Assembly (NCBI GenBank): GCA_016938395.1
Contig: JAFGUS010000088.1
Location: forward strand, 1 to 27,108
DNA from: Coriobacteriia bacterium
GTDB taxonomy: Bacteria > Actinomycetota > Coriobacteriia > Anaerosomatales > Anaerosomataceae
Length of the DNA: 27,108 nucleotides
Reading direction: 5' to 3'
Both the position numbers and the translations under genes were made by a program. The notes below the pieces were generated by a model. The model was not told where the DNA came from. It saw only the letters and a program-made list of their open reading frames with translations, and did not search any database. Of this stretch, positions 15,751 through 23,331 are shown piece after piece (position 1 is the stretch's first letter; each line of letters opens with the position of its first letter).

Positions 15751-17124
15751 CTAGCCGAACAGGGCCGTGAACACACCGGCCGCGTCGAGGAAGGCGACCA
15801 CGAACGCCGCGCTGATCACGTACATGAGCGGGTGGATCTCGCTGAACTTGCCGGTGAAAAGCTTGATCAACGTGTAGCTGATGAAACCGAACCCGATGCC
15901 GTAGCTGATGTTGTACGTGAGCGGGATGCCGACGATGGTGATGAATGCCGGGAACGCGTCAGCTACGTTGTCCCACGAGATATCCTTGACGCCCTTCATC
16001 ATGAAGAAGCCGACGATGATGAGCGCACCTGCGGTGATCGGGTAGATGGTGCCGCGGTCCTCGAACATGATGCCGCCGCCCACCATCGCGATGATCGGCG
16101 CGAAGAAGGCCGCGAGCGCGAAGAAGATGCCGGTGACTACGCTCGTGAGGCCGGTGCGGCCACCCTCGGCAACGCCCGCTGCCGACTCGATGTACGTGGT
16201 GATCGAGCTGGCGCCGAACAGACCGCCGGTCACGGCTGCGGCGGAGTCGACCGCGAGGATACCCTTGGCGCCGGGAACGGTGCCGTCTTCGTTGATGAAG
16301 TCGGCCTGCTCGCCGATCGCTACGACGGTACCCATCGTGTCGAAGAAGTCGGTAAGCATGATGGCGAAGACGGCCACCAGGAGCGTCGGGGTGAAGATCT
16401 GCATGAGGGCCATACCGCCCTCGACCTGCTGGAACGGTGCGAAGAACGTCGAGAAGTCGAGCGTTCCGAAGACGGCCGTCGGCAGCTCGGCCACGCCGAG
16501 GATGAGCGCCACAACGGTGGCGACGGCCATGCCGAGGAGGATGTCGCCGCGGACCTTGAACGCCATGAAGATGATGATGGCGAACAGGCCGATGAGCGAG
16601 ACCCATACGTACGGCTGAGAGAAGTCGCCCAGCTTGACGAGGGTGATGGCATCGGGACCGATGACACCGCTCTCGTTGAGACCGATGGTGGTGATGAACA
16701 GGCCGATGCCCACGCCGATCGCGCGCTTGAGGCTCATCGGGATGGCGTTCATGACCGCCTCGCGGAAGCCGGTCAGCACGAGGGCCAGGATGATGAGGCC
16801 CTCGACGAAGATGACCGCCATACCCACCTGCCAGGGCACGTTACCCTGCGCGAAGCCGATGACCGAGAAGGCCACGACCGCGTTGAGGCCCATACCGGAT
16901 GCTAGCGCGAGCGGGCGGTTGCTGATGAGTCCCATTGCGATGCACATGAGCGCCGCGCCAAGCGCAGTCGCGGTGGCGGCACCCTCGAACGGCACGCCGG
17001 CCGCCGAGAGGATACCGGGGTTCACGAAGATGATGTACGCCATCGTCATGAAGGTGGTGATACCAGCGATGATCTCGGTGCGCAGATTCGTCCCACGCTC
17101 ACCGAACTTGAAGAACTTCTCCAT
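15751..17124 (-). CDS. NCS2 purine permease (AzgA/PbuG type)
   Basis: A 457-aa polytopic permease of the AzgA-like NCS2 branch, which imports guanine, hypoxanthine or adenine. The family opening is plain: FGERGTNLRTEIIAGITTFMTMAYIIFVNP. It is followed by NRPLALASGMGLNAVVAF and, further on, DFFDTMGTVVAIGEQA and GGLFGASSITTYIESAAG, the AzgA-type substrate motif. About 12-14 hydrophobic helices are present. ATG 17124 has GGAAAGG roughly 9 bases upstream. The 159-base leader shows no purine-riboswitch core. Which purine it carries cannot be read from sequence alone. Confidence 0.9.
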   Translation of the reverse strand: MEKFFKFGERGTNLRTEIIAGITTFMTMAYIIFVNPGILSAAGVPFEGAATATALGAALMCIAMGLISNRPLALASGMGLNAVVAFSVIGFAQGNVPWQVGMAVIFVEGLIILALVLTGFREAVMNAIPMSLKRAIGVGIGLFITTIGLNESGVIGPDAITLVKLGDFSQPYVWVSLIGLFAIIIFMAFKVRGDILLGMAVATVVALILGVAELPTAVFGTLDFSTFFAPFQQVEGGMALMQIFTPTLLVAVFAIMLTDFFDTMGTVVAIGEQADFINEDGTVPGAKGILAVDSAAAVTGGLFGASSITTYIESAAGVAEGGRTGLTSVVTGIFFALAAFFAPIIAMVGGGIMFEDRGTIYPITAGALIIVGFFMMKGVKDISWDNVADAFPAFITIVGIPLTYNISYGIGFGFISYTLIKLFTGKFSEIHPLMYVISAAFVVAFLDAAGVFTALFG

Positions 17125-17172
17125 AGCATCAGCCTTTCCGTTCGTGGTTCTTGCGGGTTACCGCGGCTCCGG

Positions 17173-17202
17173 GTATGCGTCCGGTGCCGCCTCACGCGTC
17201 AA
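17173..17202 (-). promoter_or_regulatory. Weak candidate promoter for the purine permease
   Basis: On the leftward strand TTGACG (17202-17197) is followed after 18 bases by GCATAC (17178-17173). The -35 matches five of six consensus bases, but the -10 is poor, so this is tentative. Read-through from dut is the alternative. Confidence 0.25.
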
Positions 17203-17283
17203 TCGAAGGCGCCCCACCCTCCTCTCGAGCGTGCGACGGCGTCGCGTCGGATCGTCCGGGGCGACGGTGAGTAGGCCGGGCGG

Positions 17284-17715
17284 TCAGATACCCGTGCTGC
17301 CAAAGCCGCCCTCCCCCCGTGCGGTGCGGTCGAGGGCGTCGGTCTCGATGACCGTGGCGTGCTCGACTGGTTGGATGACGAGTTGTGCGATCTTCTGGCC
17401 GCGAGAGATCTGCAGCGGCGCTCCGGGGTCGAGATTGATCGCCACCACCTTGATCTCGCCGCGGTAGCGGCTGTCGATAAGTCCGGGTGTGTTGACGAAC
17501 GAGAGCCCGGACGACACGGCCAGGCCACTTCGTGGCTGCACGAAGCCGGCGTGACCGTCGGGGATCGCAACGGCTATTCCGGTGGGGATGAGCGCGCGCT
17601 CGAACGGGCCAAGGATGCGGTCCTCGGCGGCGTAGAGATCGAGCCCCGCGTCGCCTTCGTGTGCGTAGGCTGGAAGTGGAAGCTCCGGGTCGAGGCGCAC
17701 GATGCGGAGTTCCAC
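17284..17715 (-). CDS. dut: Deoxyuridine triphosphatase (dUTPase)
   Basis: A 143-aa trimeric-type dUTPase that hydrolyses dUTP to dUMP and pyrophosphate, keeping uracil out of DNA and feeding thymidylate synthesis. All five family motifs are present in order: DAGLDLYA (about 22-29), PRSGLA (61-66), [13 protein letters not shown] (78-90, including the catalytic aspartate), [12 protein letters not shown] (105-116) and the C-terminal P-loop-like [10 protein letters not shown] (133-142). The length is typical. GTG 17715 has GAGG seven bases upstream. It lies 9 bases after the thioredoxin-like gene and probably shares the nrdR transcript, a sensible grouping of dNTP-pool genes. Confidence 0.95.
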   Translation of the reverse strand: MELRIVRLDPELPLPAYAHEGDAGLDLYAAEDRILGPFERALIPTGIAVAIPDGHAGFVQPRSGLAVSSGLSFVNTPGLIDSRYRGEIKVVAINLDPGAPLQISRGQKIAQLVIQPVEHATVIETDALDRTARGEGGFGSTGI

Positions 17716-17724
17716 GTCGGGGCC

Positions 17725-17970
17725 TCAGTTCGCCAGCGTCGCGCGCAAGGCGGCGGCGTCAGGCGCTTCACCGCGCCAGCCGGCGATCTCACGGCCCGAG
17801 GAATCGACGACCACCACCGAGGGCGTCAGTCGGATTCCGTACGACGTGGCGACGGTGAGGCTCTCCAGGTCGGAAAGGTTGTAGATCGAAACGTTCGAGA
17901 TGCCCTCGCAGGCGCGTCTTGCCGCGGCGCAGCCGGGGCAGTCCTCCGTGACGAAGACCTTCACTTCCAC
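17725..17970 (-). CDS. Miniature thioredoxin/glutaredoxin-like protein with CPGC site
   Basis: An 81-aa cytoplasmic redox protein. It has the beta-strand KVFVTED, the active site CPGC (Cys11 and Cys14), a third cysteine at 21, and the cis-proline strand TPSVVVVD (Pro50) ending in a GEAPDAAALRATL helix. The size is nearer to glutaredoxin or NrdH-like proteins than to full thioredoxin. Its position between nrdR and dut suggests it may reduce ribonucleotide reductase, but this is context only. GTG 17970 is preferred, with GGGG eight bases upstream. A GTG at 18006 would add 12 residues lacking family resemblance. Confidence 0.78.
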   Translation of the reverse strand: MEVKVFVTEDCPGCAAARRACEGISNVSIYNLSDLESLTVATSYGIRLTPSVVVVDSSGREIAGWRGEAPDAAALRATLAN

Positions 17971-18037
17971 GCGTGCATCCCCGTTCCGTCGGAGTGTCGG
18001 TCGCACCGACCCGACCGTCGTCGAGCCCGTATCCCCG

Positions 18038-18484
18038 TCAGCCGAGTCGCTTGAGCTCGGCTGTGAAACCGTCCAGATCGTTGAACTCCTTGTAGACCGA
18101 CGCGAAGCGGATGTACGCGACCTTGTCCAGTTCGAGCAACCGCCTGAGCACCATATCGCCGAGCTGCTTGGCGGGTATCTCGTACTGCATCGCGTTATGG
18201 AGTTCGCTCTCGATGTCGTCGATCAGGTCCTCGAGATGCGACGACGACACGGGACGCTTCGCCGTGGCTACTACCAGGCCTCGCAGCAACTTACCCCGCT
18301 CGAACGGCTCGGTGGAGCCATCCTTCTTGACCACCATGAGCGGCATCTCTTCGCGTCGTTCGTACGTGGTGAATCGCTTCGTGCACTCGAGGCACTCGCG
18401 CCGGCGGCGGATCGCATCCTGTGACTCGGAGTCGCGTGAATCGACGACCTTGGTCTCACTGTGGCCGCAGAATGGACAGCGCAT
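18038..18484 (-). CDS. nrdR: Transcriptional repressor NrdR
   Basis: A 148-aa nucleotide-sensing repressor of ribonucleotide reductase genes. The N-terminal zinc ribbon uses Cys3, Cys6, Cys31 and Cys34 (MRCPFCG and RRRECLECTKRFTTYER, both textbook NrdR). The ATP-cone domain follows (VVKKDGSTEPFERGKLLRGL). The C-terminus has VAYIRFASVYKEF, also conserved. The length equals the family's. ATG 18484 has GGGGGTG about 6 bases upstream. It precedes the redox and dut genes in the same orientation. No ribonucleotide reductase gene lies in the window, so its main targets are elsewhere. Its own promoter carries a probable NrdR box. Confidence 0.96.
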   Translation of the reverse strand: MRCPFCGHSETKVVDSRDSESQDAIRRRRECLECTKRFTTYERREEMPLMVVKKDGSTEPFERGKLLRGLVVATAKRPVSSSHLEDLIDDIESELHNAMQYEIPAKQLGDMVLRRLLELDKVAYIRFASVYKEFNDLDGFTAELKRLG

Positions 18485-18515
18485 GAGAAGCACCCCCACA
18501 TCTAGTCCTGCACGC

Positions 18516-18544
18516 AGACTAGCACACAAGATATGGGGTGACAA
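18516..18544 (-). promoter_or_regulatory. nrdR promoter
   Basis: Leftward TTGTCA (18544-18539) and TAGTCT (18521-18516) are separated by exactly 17 bases, about 30 bases before the nrdR start. The -35 is good and the -10 is moderate. Confidence 0.5.
18524..18539. promoter_or_regulatory. Probable NrdR box
   Basis: ACACAAGATATGGGGT agrees with 13 of 16 positions of the palindromic NrdR box (acaCwATATaTwGtgt, as I recall it) and lies inside the promoter spacer. This suggests autoregulation. NrdR usually binds two boxes in tandem, and I could not find a convincing partner nearby, so affinity may be low. Confidence 0.5.
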
Positions 18545-18654
18545 TGTGCGAAGTGAAGCGACTTTGCGCAGGTCGCGTTGGGTGCACGAGGATATTGGTC
18601 GCTGGAGTGCCGCGGTTGGTCGACAACCCGGGAGCGAGAGCCGCGCCGTGCCTA

Positions 18655-19041
18655 TCAGCGCTGCGCGAAAGCCGCTCCCCCGTCGGTGATCGCAGGCACC
18701 TGCAGCGCTTGTCCGACGACGAGTGATCCCGTCGGCAGGTCGTTGCGGGTGCGGATGAGGGCGACGGTCTCGGCGGTGGAGAGGCCCGAGACGGGGTGCT
18801 CGCGTGCGAGGTCCCAGAGCGTGCCATTGTCCGGCACCCGCACGGACGCCCAGTTGGCGACCTCGGGTCGCGCAGGCGCCTGAAGTGCCGAGATCGCGGT
18901 CAGCACCAGCACCGCGAGCACGGCCACTCCCAGCGCGATGTCGGAAGCGCGCGGTAGTTGCCGGTGTCGGCCGGGGCCGCTGCGATGCGAGCGTCGCGGC
19001 GTGCGCGATCGTGTGCAGTATGTGTGCGCGACGTGTTCCAC
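18655..19041 (-). CDS. YneA/DivS-like SOS-induced membrane protein with LysM domain
   Basis: A 128-aa protein divergent from lexA. It has an arginine-rich cytoplasmic N-terminus (1-33), one transmembrane helix (about 34-53) and an external LysM-like domain (about 66-116: VRVPDNGTLWDLAREHPV, then GQALQVPA). This layout, and the position opposite lexA, match Bacillus YneA, the SOS-induced cell-division inhibitor; DivS plays that role in Corynebacterium. Sequence identity looks low and the gene is named by architecture and synteny. GTG 19041 is chosen because AGGA lies 5 bases upstream; the longer open frame runs through the promoter and LexA boxes and cannot be translated. Likely role: halts septation during DNA damage. 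Confidence 0.75.
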   Translation of the reverse strand: MEHVAHTYCTRSRTPRRSHRSGPGRHRQLPRASDIALGVAVLAVLVLTAISALQAPARPEVANWASVRVPDNGTLWDLAREHPVSGLSTAETVALIRTRNDLPTGSLVVGQALQVPAITDGGAAFAQR

Positions 19042-19106
19042 GGTGTTCCTGCCTCTCCCCGGTGGCCTGTTCCGACCGTACAGCACCGCTCTGACATCAC
19101 CGGGAA

Positions 19107-19120
19107 CGAACAGACGTTCG
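19107..19120. promoter_or_regulatory. LexA (SOS) box 1
   Basis: CGAACAGACGTTCG is a perfect match to the Gram-positive SOS consensus CGAAC-RNRY-GTTYG. It covers the expected transcription start of the leftward LysM gene, just downstream of its -10 box. Confidence 0.88.
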
Positions 19121-19126
19121 TATACG

Positions 19127-19155
19127 ATGGTAGGGAACGTATGTTCGCATGTCAA
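19127..19155 (-). promoter_or_regulatory. Promoter of the LysM (YneA-like) gene
   Basis: Leftward TTGACA (19155-19150, consensus -35) and TACCAT (19132-19127) are separated by exactly 17 bases. LexA box 2 fills the spacer, so LexA binding would block polymerase directly. Confidence 0.75.
19134..19147. promoter_or_regulatory. LexA (SOS) box 2
   Basis: GGAACGTATGTTCG keeps both GAAC/GTTC half-sites with correct spacing and departs from the consensus only at the first base. It lies wholly between the -35 and -10 of the leftward promoter. Confidence 0.82.
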
Positions 19156-19163
19156 GCCGAATA

Positions 19164-19177
19164 CGAACACGTGTTTG
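19164..19177. promoter_or_regulatory. LexA (SOS) box 3
   Basis: CGAACACGTGTTTG fully fits CGAAC-RNRY-GTTYG. Its right end overlaps the -35 hexamer of the lexA promoter, the standard autoregulatory arrangement. Confidence 0.85.
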
Positions 19178-19203
19178 CATCGGTTCGTAGGTTGTCGTAC
19201 ACT
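19175..19203 (+). promoter_or_regulatory. lexA promoter
   Basis: TTGCAT (19175-19180) and TACACT (19198-19203) are 17 bases apart. The predicted transcript starts near 19210, about 30 bases before the lexA ATG. Confidence 0.65.
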
Positions 19204-19241
19204 CAGTTCTGCAGGATCGAGACGTGAACCAGGGGGCCCCG

Positions 19242-19874
19242 ATGGTCTACAAGCGCGAGATGACCGCGAGACAGCAGCAGATACTCGACTTCATCCGCGC
19301 CGAGATCCATCGACGCGGCTTTCCGCCATCGGTTCGCGAGATCGGGGAAGCGGTCGGGCTATCGTCCTCATCCACCGTCCATTCACACCTCGCCGCGCTC
19401 GAGGCAAAGGGTCTCCTGCGCCGCGACCCGTCGAAGCCGCGTGCGCTCGAGGTGCTCGATTACCGGGATACGGAGCGTGGTATCGACTACGAGAACGTCC
19501 AGGCCGTGCCGCTCGTCGGTCAGGTGGCCGCCGGGCAGCCGATTCTGGCGGCCGAGAACATCGAGGCGACACTCCCCCTCCCCGCGTCGTTCGCCGGTGA
19601 GGAGACGTTCATCCTGCGCGTCAAGGGCGAGAGCATGATCGAGGCGGGCATCCTTGACGGCGACTTCGTCGTCGTCCGGCAGCAGCAGACCGCGTCCAAT
19701 GGCGACATCGTGGTCGCTATGCTTGATGACGAGGCCACGGTCAAGCGCTTCTACCGTGAGGGCGCACGCGTGCGGCTCCAGCCCGAGAATGCGTCGATGG
19801 ATCCGATCTACGCGGACGGCGACACGGACTTCGCGATCCTCGGCAAGGTCGTGGCGCTCTTCCGGCGCATCTGA
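19242..19874 (+). CDS. lexA: SOS repressor LexA
   Basis: A 210-aa self-cleaving repressor of the DNA-damage response. The winged-helix DNA-binding domain covers about residues 7-72 ([46 protein letters not shown]). RecA-stimulated cleavage would be between Ala97 and Gly98 (VAAGQP). The catalytic pair is Ser131 (GESM) and Lys168 (TVKRF). All key residues are intact and the length is typical. ATG 19242 has AGGGGG five bases upstream; an in-frame GTG at 19224 with AGGA is possible and adds six residues. It is divergent from the YneA-like gene, with three LexA boxes between them. It ends 16 bases from the convergent hflX stop, so no room exists for a clear terminator. Confidence 0.97.
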   Translation: MVYKREMTARQQQILDFIRAEIHRRGFPPSVREIGEAVGLSSSSTVHSHLAALEAKGLLRRDPSKPRALEVLDYRDTERGIDYENVQAVPLVGQVAAGQPILAAENIEATLPLPASFAGEETFILRVKGESMIEAGILDGDFVVVRQQQTASNGDIVVAMLDDEATVKRFYREGARVRLQPENASMDPIYADGDTDFAILGKVVALFRRI

Positions 19875-19890
19875 GCGCGGTCGCGCCCGG

Positions 19891-21216
19891 TCAGTCCCCC
19901 TGCTCGGCCATGGAATCGGCCTCGAGATCGTCGTCGATCGCGAAGGCGTCCAGGCGCGCGGCGATACCTGCGGGAGCCACGACGGTCAGGCGCGTGCCCT
20001 CGGGCAGGTGTTCTTCGCTGAGGACGGACGCTCCGTCGTGGGCGAGTTGCACCACGTCCCCCCGGTCGTACGGCACCAGGATGGTCACCGGACGATCGTG
20101 GAGCGCTGCGGCGGCCGCGATGCGCTCGAGGAGCGTGTCCATCCCCGCGCCCGTCACTCCGGATACGAGTGTGGCCCCCGGGGTTGCCTCGAGGCGATGG
20201 CGGTCGTCCTCTCCGAGCAGATCGGCCTTGTTGTAGACCACGAGCTGTGGCTTGGAGGCCGCCCGGATCTCGTCGAGCACGACCTTGACCGCGGCGATCT
20301 GCCCGTCGGCGTTACGGTGGGCCGCATCGACCACGTGAAGCAGTAGGTCGGCCTCCCGCACCTCATCGAGCGTGGACTTGAACGCCTCCACCAGGCCGTG
20401 CGGAAGCTTGTTGATGAAACCGACCGTGTCGGTGATGGTGACCTGGCGCCCGTTCGGCAGTTCGAGCTGTCGGGTGGTAGCGTCGAGCGTTGCGAAGAGC
20501 TGGTCTTGCACGAGCACGCCCGCGTCAGTGAGCCGGTTGAGCAGCGTGGACTTCCCCGCGTTGGTGTAGCCAACGAGCGCGACGCGGAACACGCCCGAGC
20601 GCCCGCGCGACGCTCGCTGCGTCTCACGCGCTCGGGCGACGGTCTTGAGCTCACGCTTGAGCTCCGAGATGCTTCTGCGTGTCATCCGTCGGTCGGTCTC
20701 GAGCTGCGATTCACCTGCGCCGAACCTCGCTCCCCGTCCGCCGCCGAGGCGCTCGGCTTCGAGGTGTCCCCACATGCCGCGCAGCCGTGGCAGGACGTAC
20801 TCGAGACGCGCAAGCTCGACCTGGAGTTTACCCTCATGGCTGACTGCGTGAAGAGCGAAGATGTCGAGGATGAGCTGCGTGCGATCGAGCACGCGCACCT
20901 TCGGCAGCAGTCCCTCGAGGTTCGCCTGCTGGCTGGGCGTGAGTTCCTCGTCGAAGACGACGAGCGTGGCGCCGAGCTCGCGTGCGGCCTGCTCCACCTC
21001 GTCCGCTTTGCCCGGTCCGATGAACGTCTTGGGGTTGGGTCGCTCGAGTCGCTGCGTCACGGAGCCCACGACGGCCGCTCCTGCGGTGTCCACCAGCCGC
21101 GCGAGCTCCTCGAGATCCTCTTCGAGTGTCCAGCCGTCCGACCGGGGCCGGTCAACCCCTACGAGCACGGCGCGCTCGTCGACCGTGGTGATGACTTCGT
21201 ATGGTTCGCGCGGCAT
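19891..21216 (-). CDS. hflX: GTPase HflX
   Basis: A 441-aa ribosome-associated GTPase that splits stalled or hibernating ribosomes under stress. The N-terminal HflX domain shows NPKTFIGPGKADEVEQ (about 61-76) and VFDEELTPSQQANLE (87-101). The linker coiled coil holds GAGESQLETDRR (167-178). The G domain has G1 GYTNAGKST (216-224), G3 DTVG (263-266) and G4 NKAD (329-332). A C-terminal domain follows, and length and order match the family. ATG 21216 lies 16 bases after the aminotransferase stop. The nearest AGGAG is about 13 bases upstream, longer than ideal, so translational coupling is likely. It is the last gene of the leftward operon. Confidence 0.94.
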   Translation of the reverse strand: MPREPYEVITTVDERAVLVGVDRPRSDGWTLEEDLEELARLVDTAGAAVVGSVTQRLERPNPKTFIGPGKADEVEQAARELGATLVVFDEELTPSQQANLEGLLPKVRVLDRTQLILDIFALHAVSHEGKLQVELARLEYVLPRLRGMWGHLEAERLGGGRGARFGAGESQLETDRRMTRRSISELKRELKTVARARETQRASRGRSGVFRVALVGYTNAGKSTLLNRLTDAGVLVQDQLFATLDATTRQLELPNGRQVTITDTVGFINKLPHGLVEAFKSTLDEVREADLLLHVVDAAHRNADGQIAAVKVVLDEIRAASKPQLVVYNKADLLGEDDRHRLEATPGATLVSGVTGAGMDTLLERIAAAAALHDRPVTILVPYDRGDVVQLAHDGASVLSEEHLPEGTRLTVVAPAGIAARLDAFAIDDDLEADSMAEQGD

Positions 21217-21232
21217 GCGGGTCAGCGGGCTC

Positions 21233-22435
21233 CTAGAAGGCGTCGGCGATGCGGTGCAGGGCCTCGGCGAGGCGGTCGTCGGGCGTCGCGAGCGAGATGC
21301 GGATGTAGCCCTCGCCGTCGGGTCCGTATGAGTTGCCGGGTGCGACGATGACGCCGGCGCGATCGAGCAGAAGACCGGCGTACTCGGCGGACGTGTAGCC
21401 CTCGGGGATGCGTGCCCACACATAGATGGTGCCCTTCGGTGTGCGTGCCGAGAGGCCGACCGAGCCAAGCGTCTCCATCACGAGGTCGCGCCGGCGCTGG
21501 TAGAGCGCACTCATCTCGAACACATCGTCCTGGGGGCCGAGCATCGCTTCGATCGCCGCGTCCTGCACGGCGGTGAAGACGCCGGAGTCGATGTTAGACT
21601 TGACGGTGCCGAGCGCCTTGATCGCCTCGGCATTGCCGGCGGCGAACGCAACACGCCAGCCGGTCATGTTGTACGCCTTCGAGCAGCTGAAGAGCTCGAT
21701 GGCCACGTCACGCGCGCCCGGGCGCTCGAGGATGCTCGACGGACGGTATCCGTCGAAGCCGATCTCCGAGTAGGCGTTGTCGTGGACGAGCAGGATGTCG
21801 TGCTCGCGTGCGAAGGCGATGGCCCGGTCGAAGTACTCAACCGGTGCGATGGCCGATGATGGGTTGTTCGGGTAGCTGATGAACATCATGCGGGCGCGCT
21901 CTAGGACATCGGCGGGCGTGGACTCGAAGTCGGCGAGCCAGTCGTTCGCATCGTTCATCGGCATCCAGTGCGTCTTGCCGCCGATCAGGATGCCTCCAGT
22001 GTGGTACACCGGGTAGCCGACGCCAGGGACGAGCGTGTAGTCGCCGGCGTCGATGAACGCCGGGAAGAGGTGCGCGATACCCTCCTTGCTGCCGATGAGT
22101 GCGAGCACCTCGGTGTCCGCATCCAGGTCCACGCCGAAACGATGCTGCATCCACTCGGCGCACGCTGTGCGGTAGGGCTTCGAGCCCGCGTACGCAGGAT
22201 ACTGGTGGTTCCTGGGATTGCGGATGGCCGCCGCCATGGCGTCCACGATGCGCGTGGGCGTGGGCATGTCGGGGTCCCCGATGCCGAGCGAGATGACGTC
22301 GACACCCTCGGCGACCTTGATCGCCTTCTTGCGGTCGATCTCGGCGAACAGGTAGGGCGGCAGGTTGGCCATGCGGCTCGCGGTCCTCACGAAAGACCCC
22401 GTTCCCTTCTCATCGGTGGTCGCGTATTCGGACAT
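21233..22435 (-). CDS. dapL: LL-diaminopimelate aminotransferase (DapL-like, class I/II PLP enzyme)
   Basis: A 400-aa PLP-dependent aminotransferase. Lysine Schiff-base site SCSKAYNMTGWR (Lys253), HDNAYSE (Asp219 to the pyridine nitrogen), YPNNPSS (Asn191) and the phosphate-arm YIRIS near the C-terminus are all visible. The opening NLPPYLFAEIDRKKA plus DVISLGIGDPDMPTP is the style of LL-diaminopimelate aminotransferases, which make LL-DAP directly from tetrahydrodipicolinate. dapF, the next enzyme, lies just upstream and supports this over a general aspartate or alanine aminotransferase. The start is uncertain: GTG 22390 has GGGG six bases upstream and gives the usual N-terminal length, whereas ATG 22435 has no clear ribosome site. 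Confidence 0.85.
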   Translation of the reverse strand: MSEYATTDEKGTGSFVRTASRMANLPPYLFAEIDRKKAIKVAEGVDVISLGIGDPDMPTPTRIVDAMAAAIRNPRNHQYPAYAGSKPYRTACAEWMQHRFGVDLDADTEVLALIGSKEGIAHLFPAFIDAGDYTLVPGVGYPVYHTGGILIGGKTHWMPMNDANDWLADFESTPADVLERARMMFISYPNNPSSAIAPVEYFDRAIAFAREHDILLVHDNAYSEIGFDGYRPSSILERPGARDVAIELFSCSKAYNMTGWRVAFAAGNAEAIKALGTVKSNIDSGVFTAVQDAAIEAMLGPQDDVFEMSALYQRRRDLVMETLGSVGLSARTPKGTIYVWARIPEGYTSAEYAGLLLDRAGVIVAPGNSYGPDGEGYIRISLATPDDRLAEALHRIADAF

Positions 22436-22464
22436 GGTACCAGACGACCGGATGCGCCCGGCCC

Positions 22465-23331
22465 TCAGGCGTCATCCTCGCCAAGGTCGACTGTGCCGGT
22501 GAACGACACGGCGGCCGAGCCGGTGAGGTAGACGCGATCGTCCTCGTGCCAGCGCACGTTGAGCGTGCCTCCCGGAAGATCGATGGCTGCGTGGCGCCCG
22601 GTCCGACACGACAGGACGGCGGCAACGGTGACCGCGCATGCCCCGGTGCCGCAGGCGAGCGTCTCCCCCACCCCGCGCTCCCAGACGCGCACGCGGATCG
22701 TACGACCATCGACGTACTCGGCGAACTCCACGTTCGTACCCTGCGGGAAGAGCTCGGAACGCTCAAGGAAGGGGCCGACGGTATCCACCGGGGCCTCATC
22801 GACGTCGTCGACCCAGATGACGACGTGCGGGTTGCCCATGTTCACGGCGGTGAGTCGCACGGTGCCCTCCGGGGTATCCACCGGGCAGTCGTAGATGTGC
22901 GTGCCCTCGACCGTGGAGGGAATCTCATCAGGGGCGAATTGGGGTTCGCCCATGTCGATTGTCGCAGTCTCGAGACGGCCCTGAGAATCGCGTCTCACGG
23001 TGACGGGCTTGAGGCCGCCGAGCGTCTCTATCACGAGTGAGTCGGCATCGGCGGGGACAAGACCGTGGTCTACCACGTACTTCGCGAAGCAGCGTGCGCC
23101 GTTGCCGCACATCTCGGCGAGCGATCCGTCGGCGTTGAAGTAGTGCATGTAGAAGTGCGCGTCGGGAGTGGTGGCGGGCCGCACGAGGATGACGCCGTCG
23201 GCGCCGATGCCGAAGTGCCGGTCGCACAGCCAGGCGACCGCGTCCGGTGTGAGGTCCCACTCGCTCGCGAGGTCCTCGACGACCACGAAATCGTTGCCCG
23301 TGCCATGCATCTTGGTGAACGGGAGATTCAC
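22465..23331 (-). CDS. dapF: Diaminopimelate epimerase
   Basis: A 288-aa cofactor-independent racemase converting LL- to meso-diaminopimelate for lysine and peptidoglycan synthesis. The two catalytic cysteines stand in their family motifs: Cys75 in EMCGNGARC and Cys227 in LACGTGACA. FTKMHGTGNDFVVVED at the N-terminus and NMGNPHVVIWVDD in the middle are also typical. The length is normal. GTG 23331 overlaps the miaA stop by four bases (GTGA) and has GAGGGGGG about 8 bases upstream. The presumptive LL-DAP aminotransferase follows after 29 bases, so two successive lysine-pathway steps are adjacent. Confidence 0.97.
   Translation of the reverse strand: MNLPFTKMHGTGNDFVVVEDLASEWDLTPDAVAWLCDRHFGIGADGVILVRPATTPDAHFYMHYFNADGSLAEMCGNGARCFAKYVVDHGLVPADADSLVIETLGGLKPVTVRRDSQGRLETATIDMGEPQFAPDEIPSTVEGTHIYDCPVDTPEGTVRLTAVNMGNPHVVIWVDDVDEAPVDTVGPFLERSELFPQGTNVEFAEYVDGRTIRVRVWERGVGETLACGTGACAVTVAAVLSCRTGRHAAIDLPGGTLNVRWHEDDRVYLTGSAAVSFTGTVDLGEDDA

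Noticed and set aside
15739..16905. 388-codon + frame opposite the purine permease
   Set aside because: Glu/Asp/Arg-rich shadow of the permease gene; no domain, no ribosome site.
17125..17283. Purine riboswitch in the leader of the purine permease
   Set aside because: I looked for the conserved core in the leftward RNA and found none; the leader is GC-rich and lacks the loop sequences.
18614..18628. GGTTG/CAACC hairpin as terminator of the YneA-like gene
   Set aside because: Only a 5-bp stem with no T run; too weak to list as a terminator.
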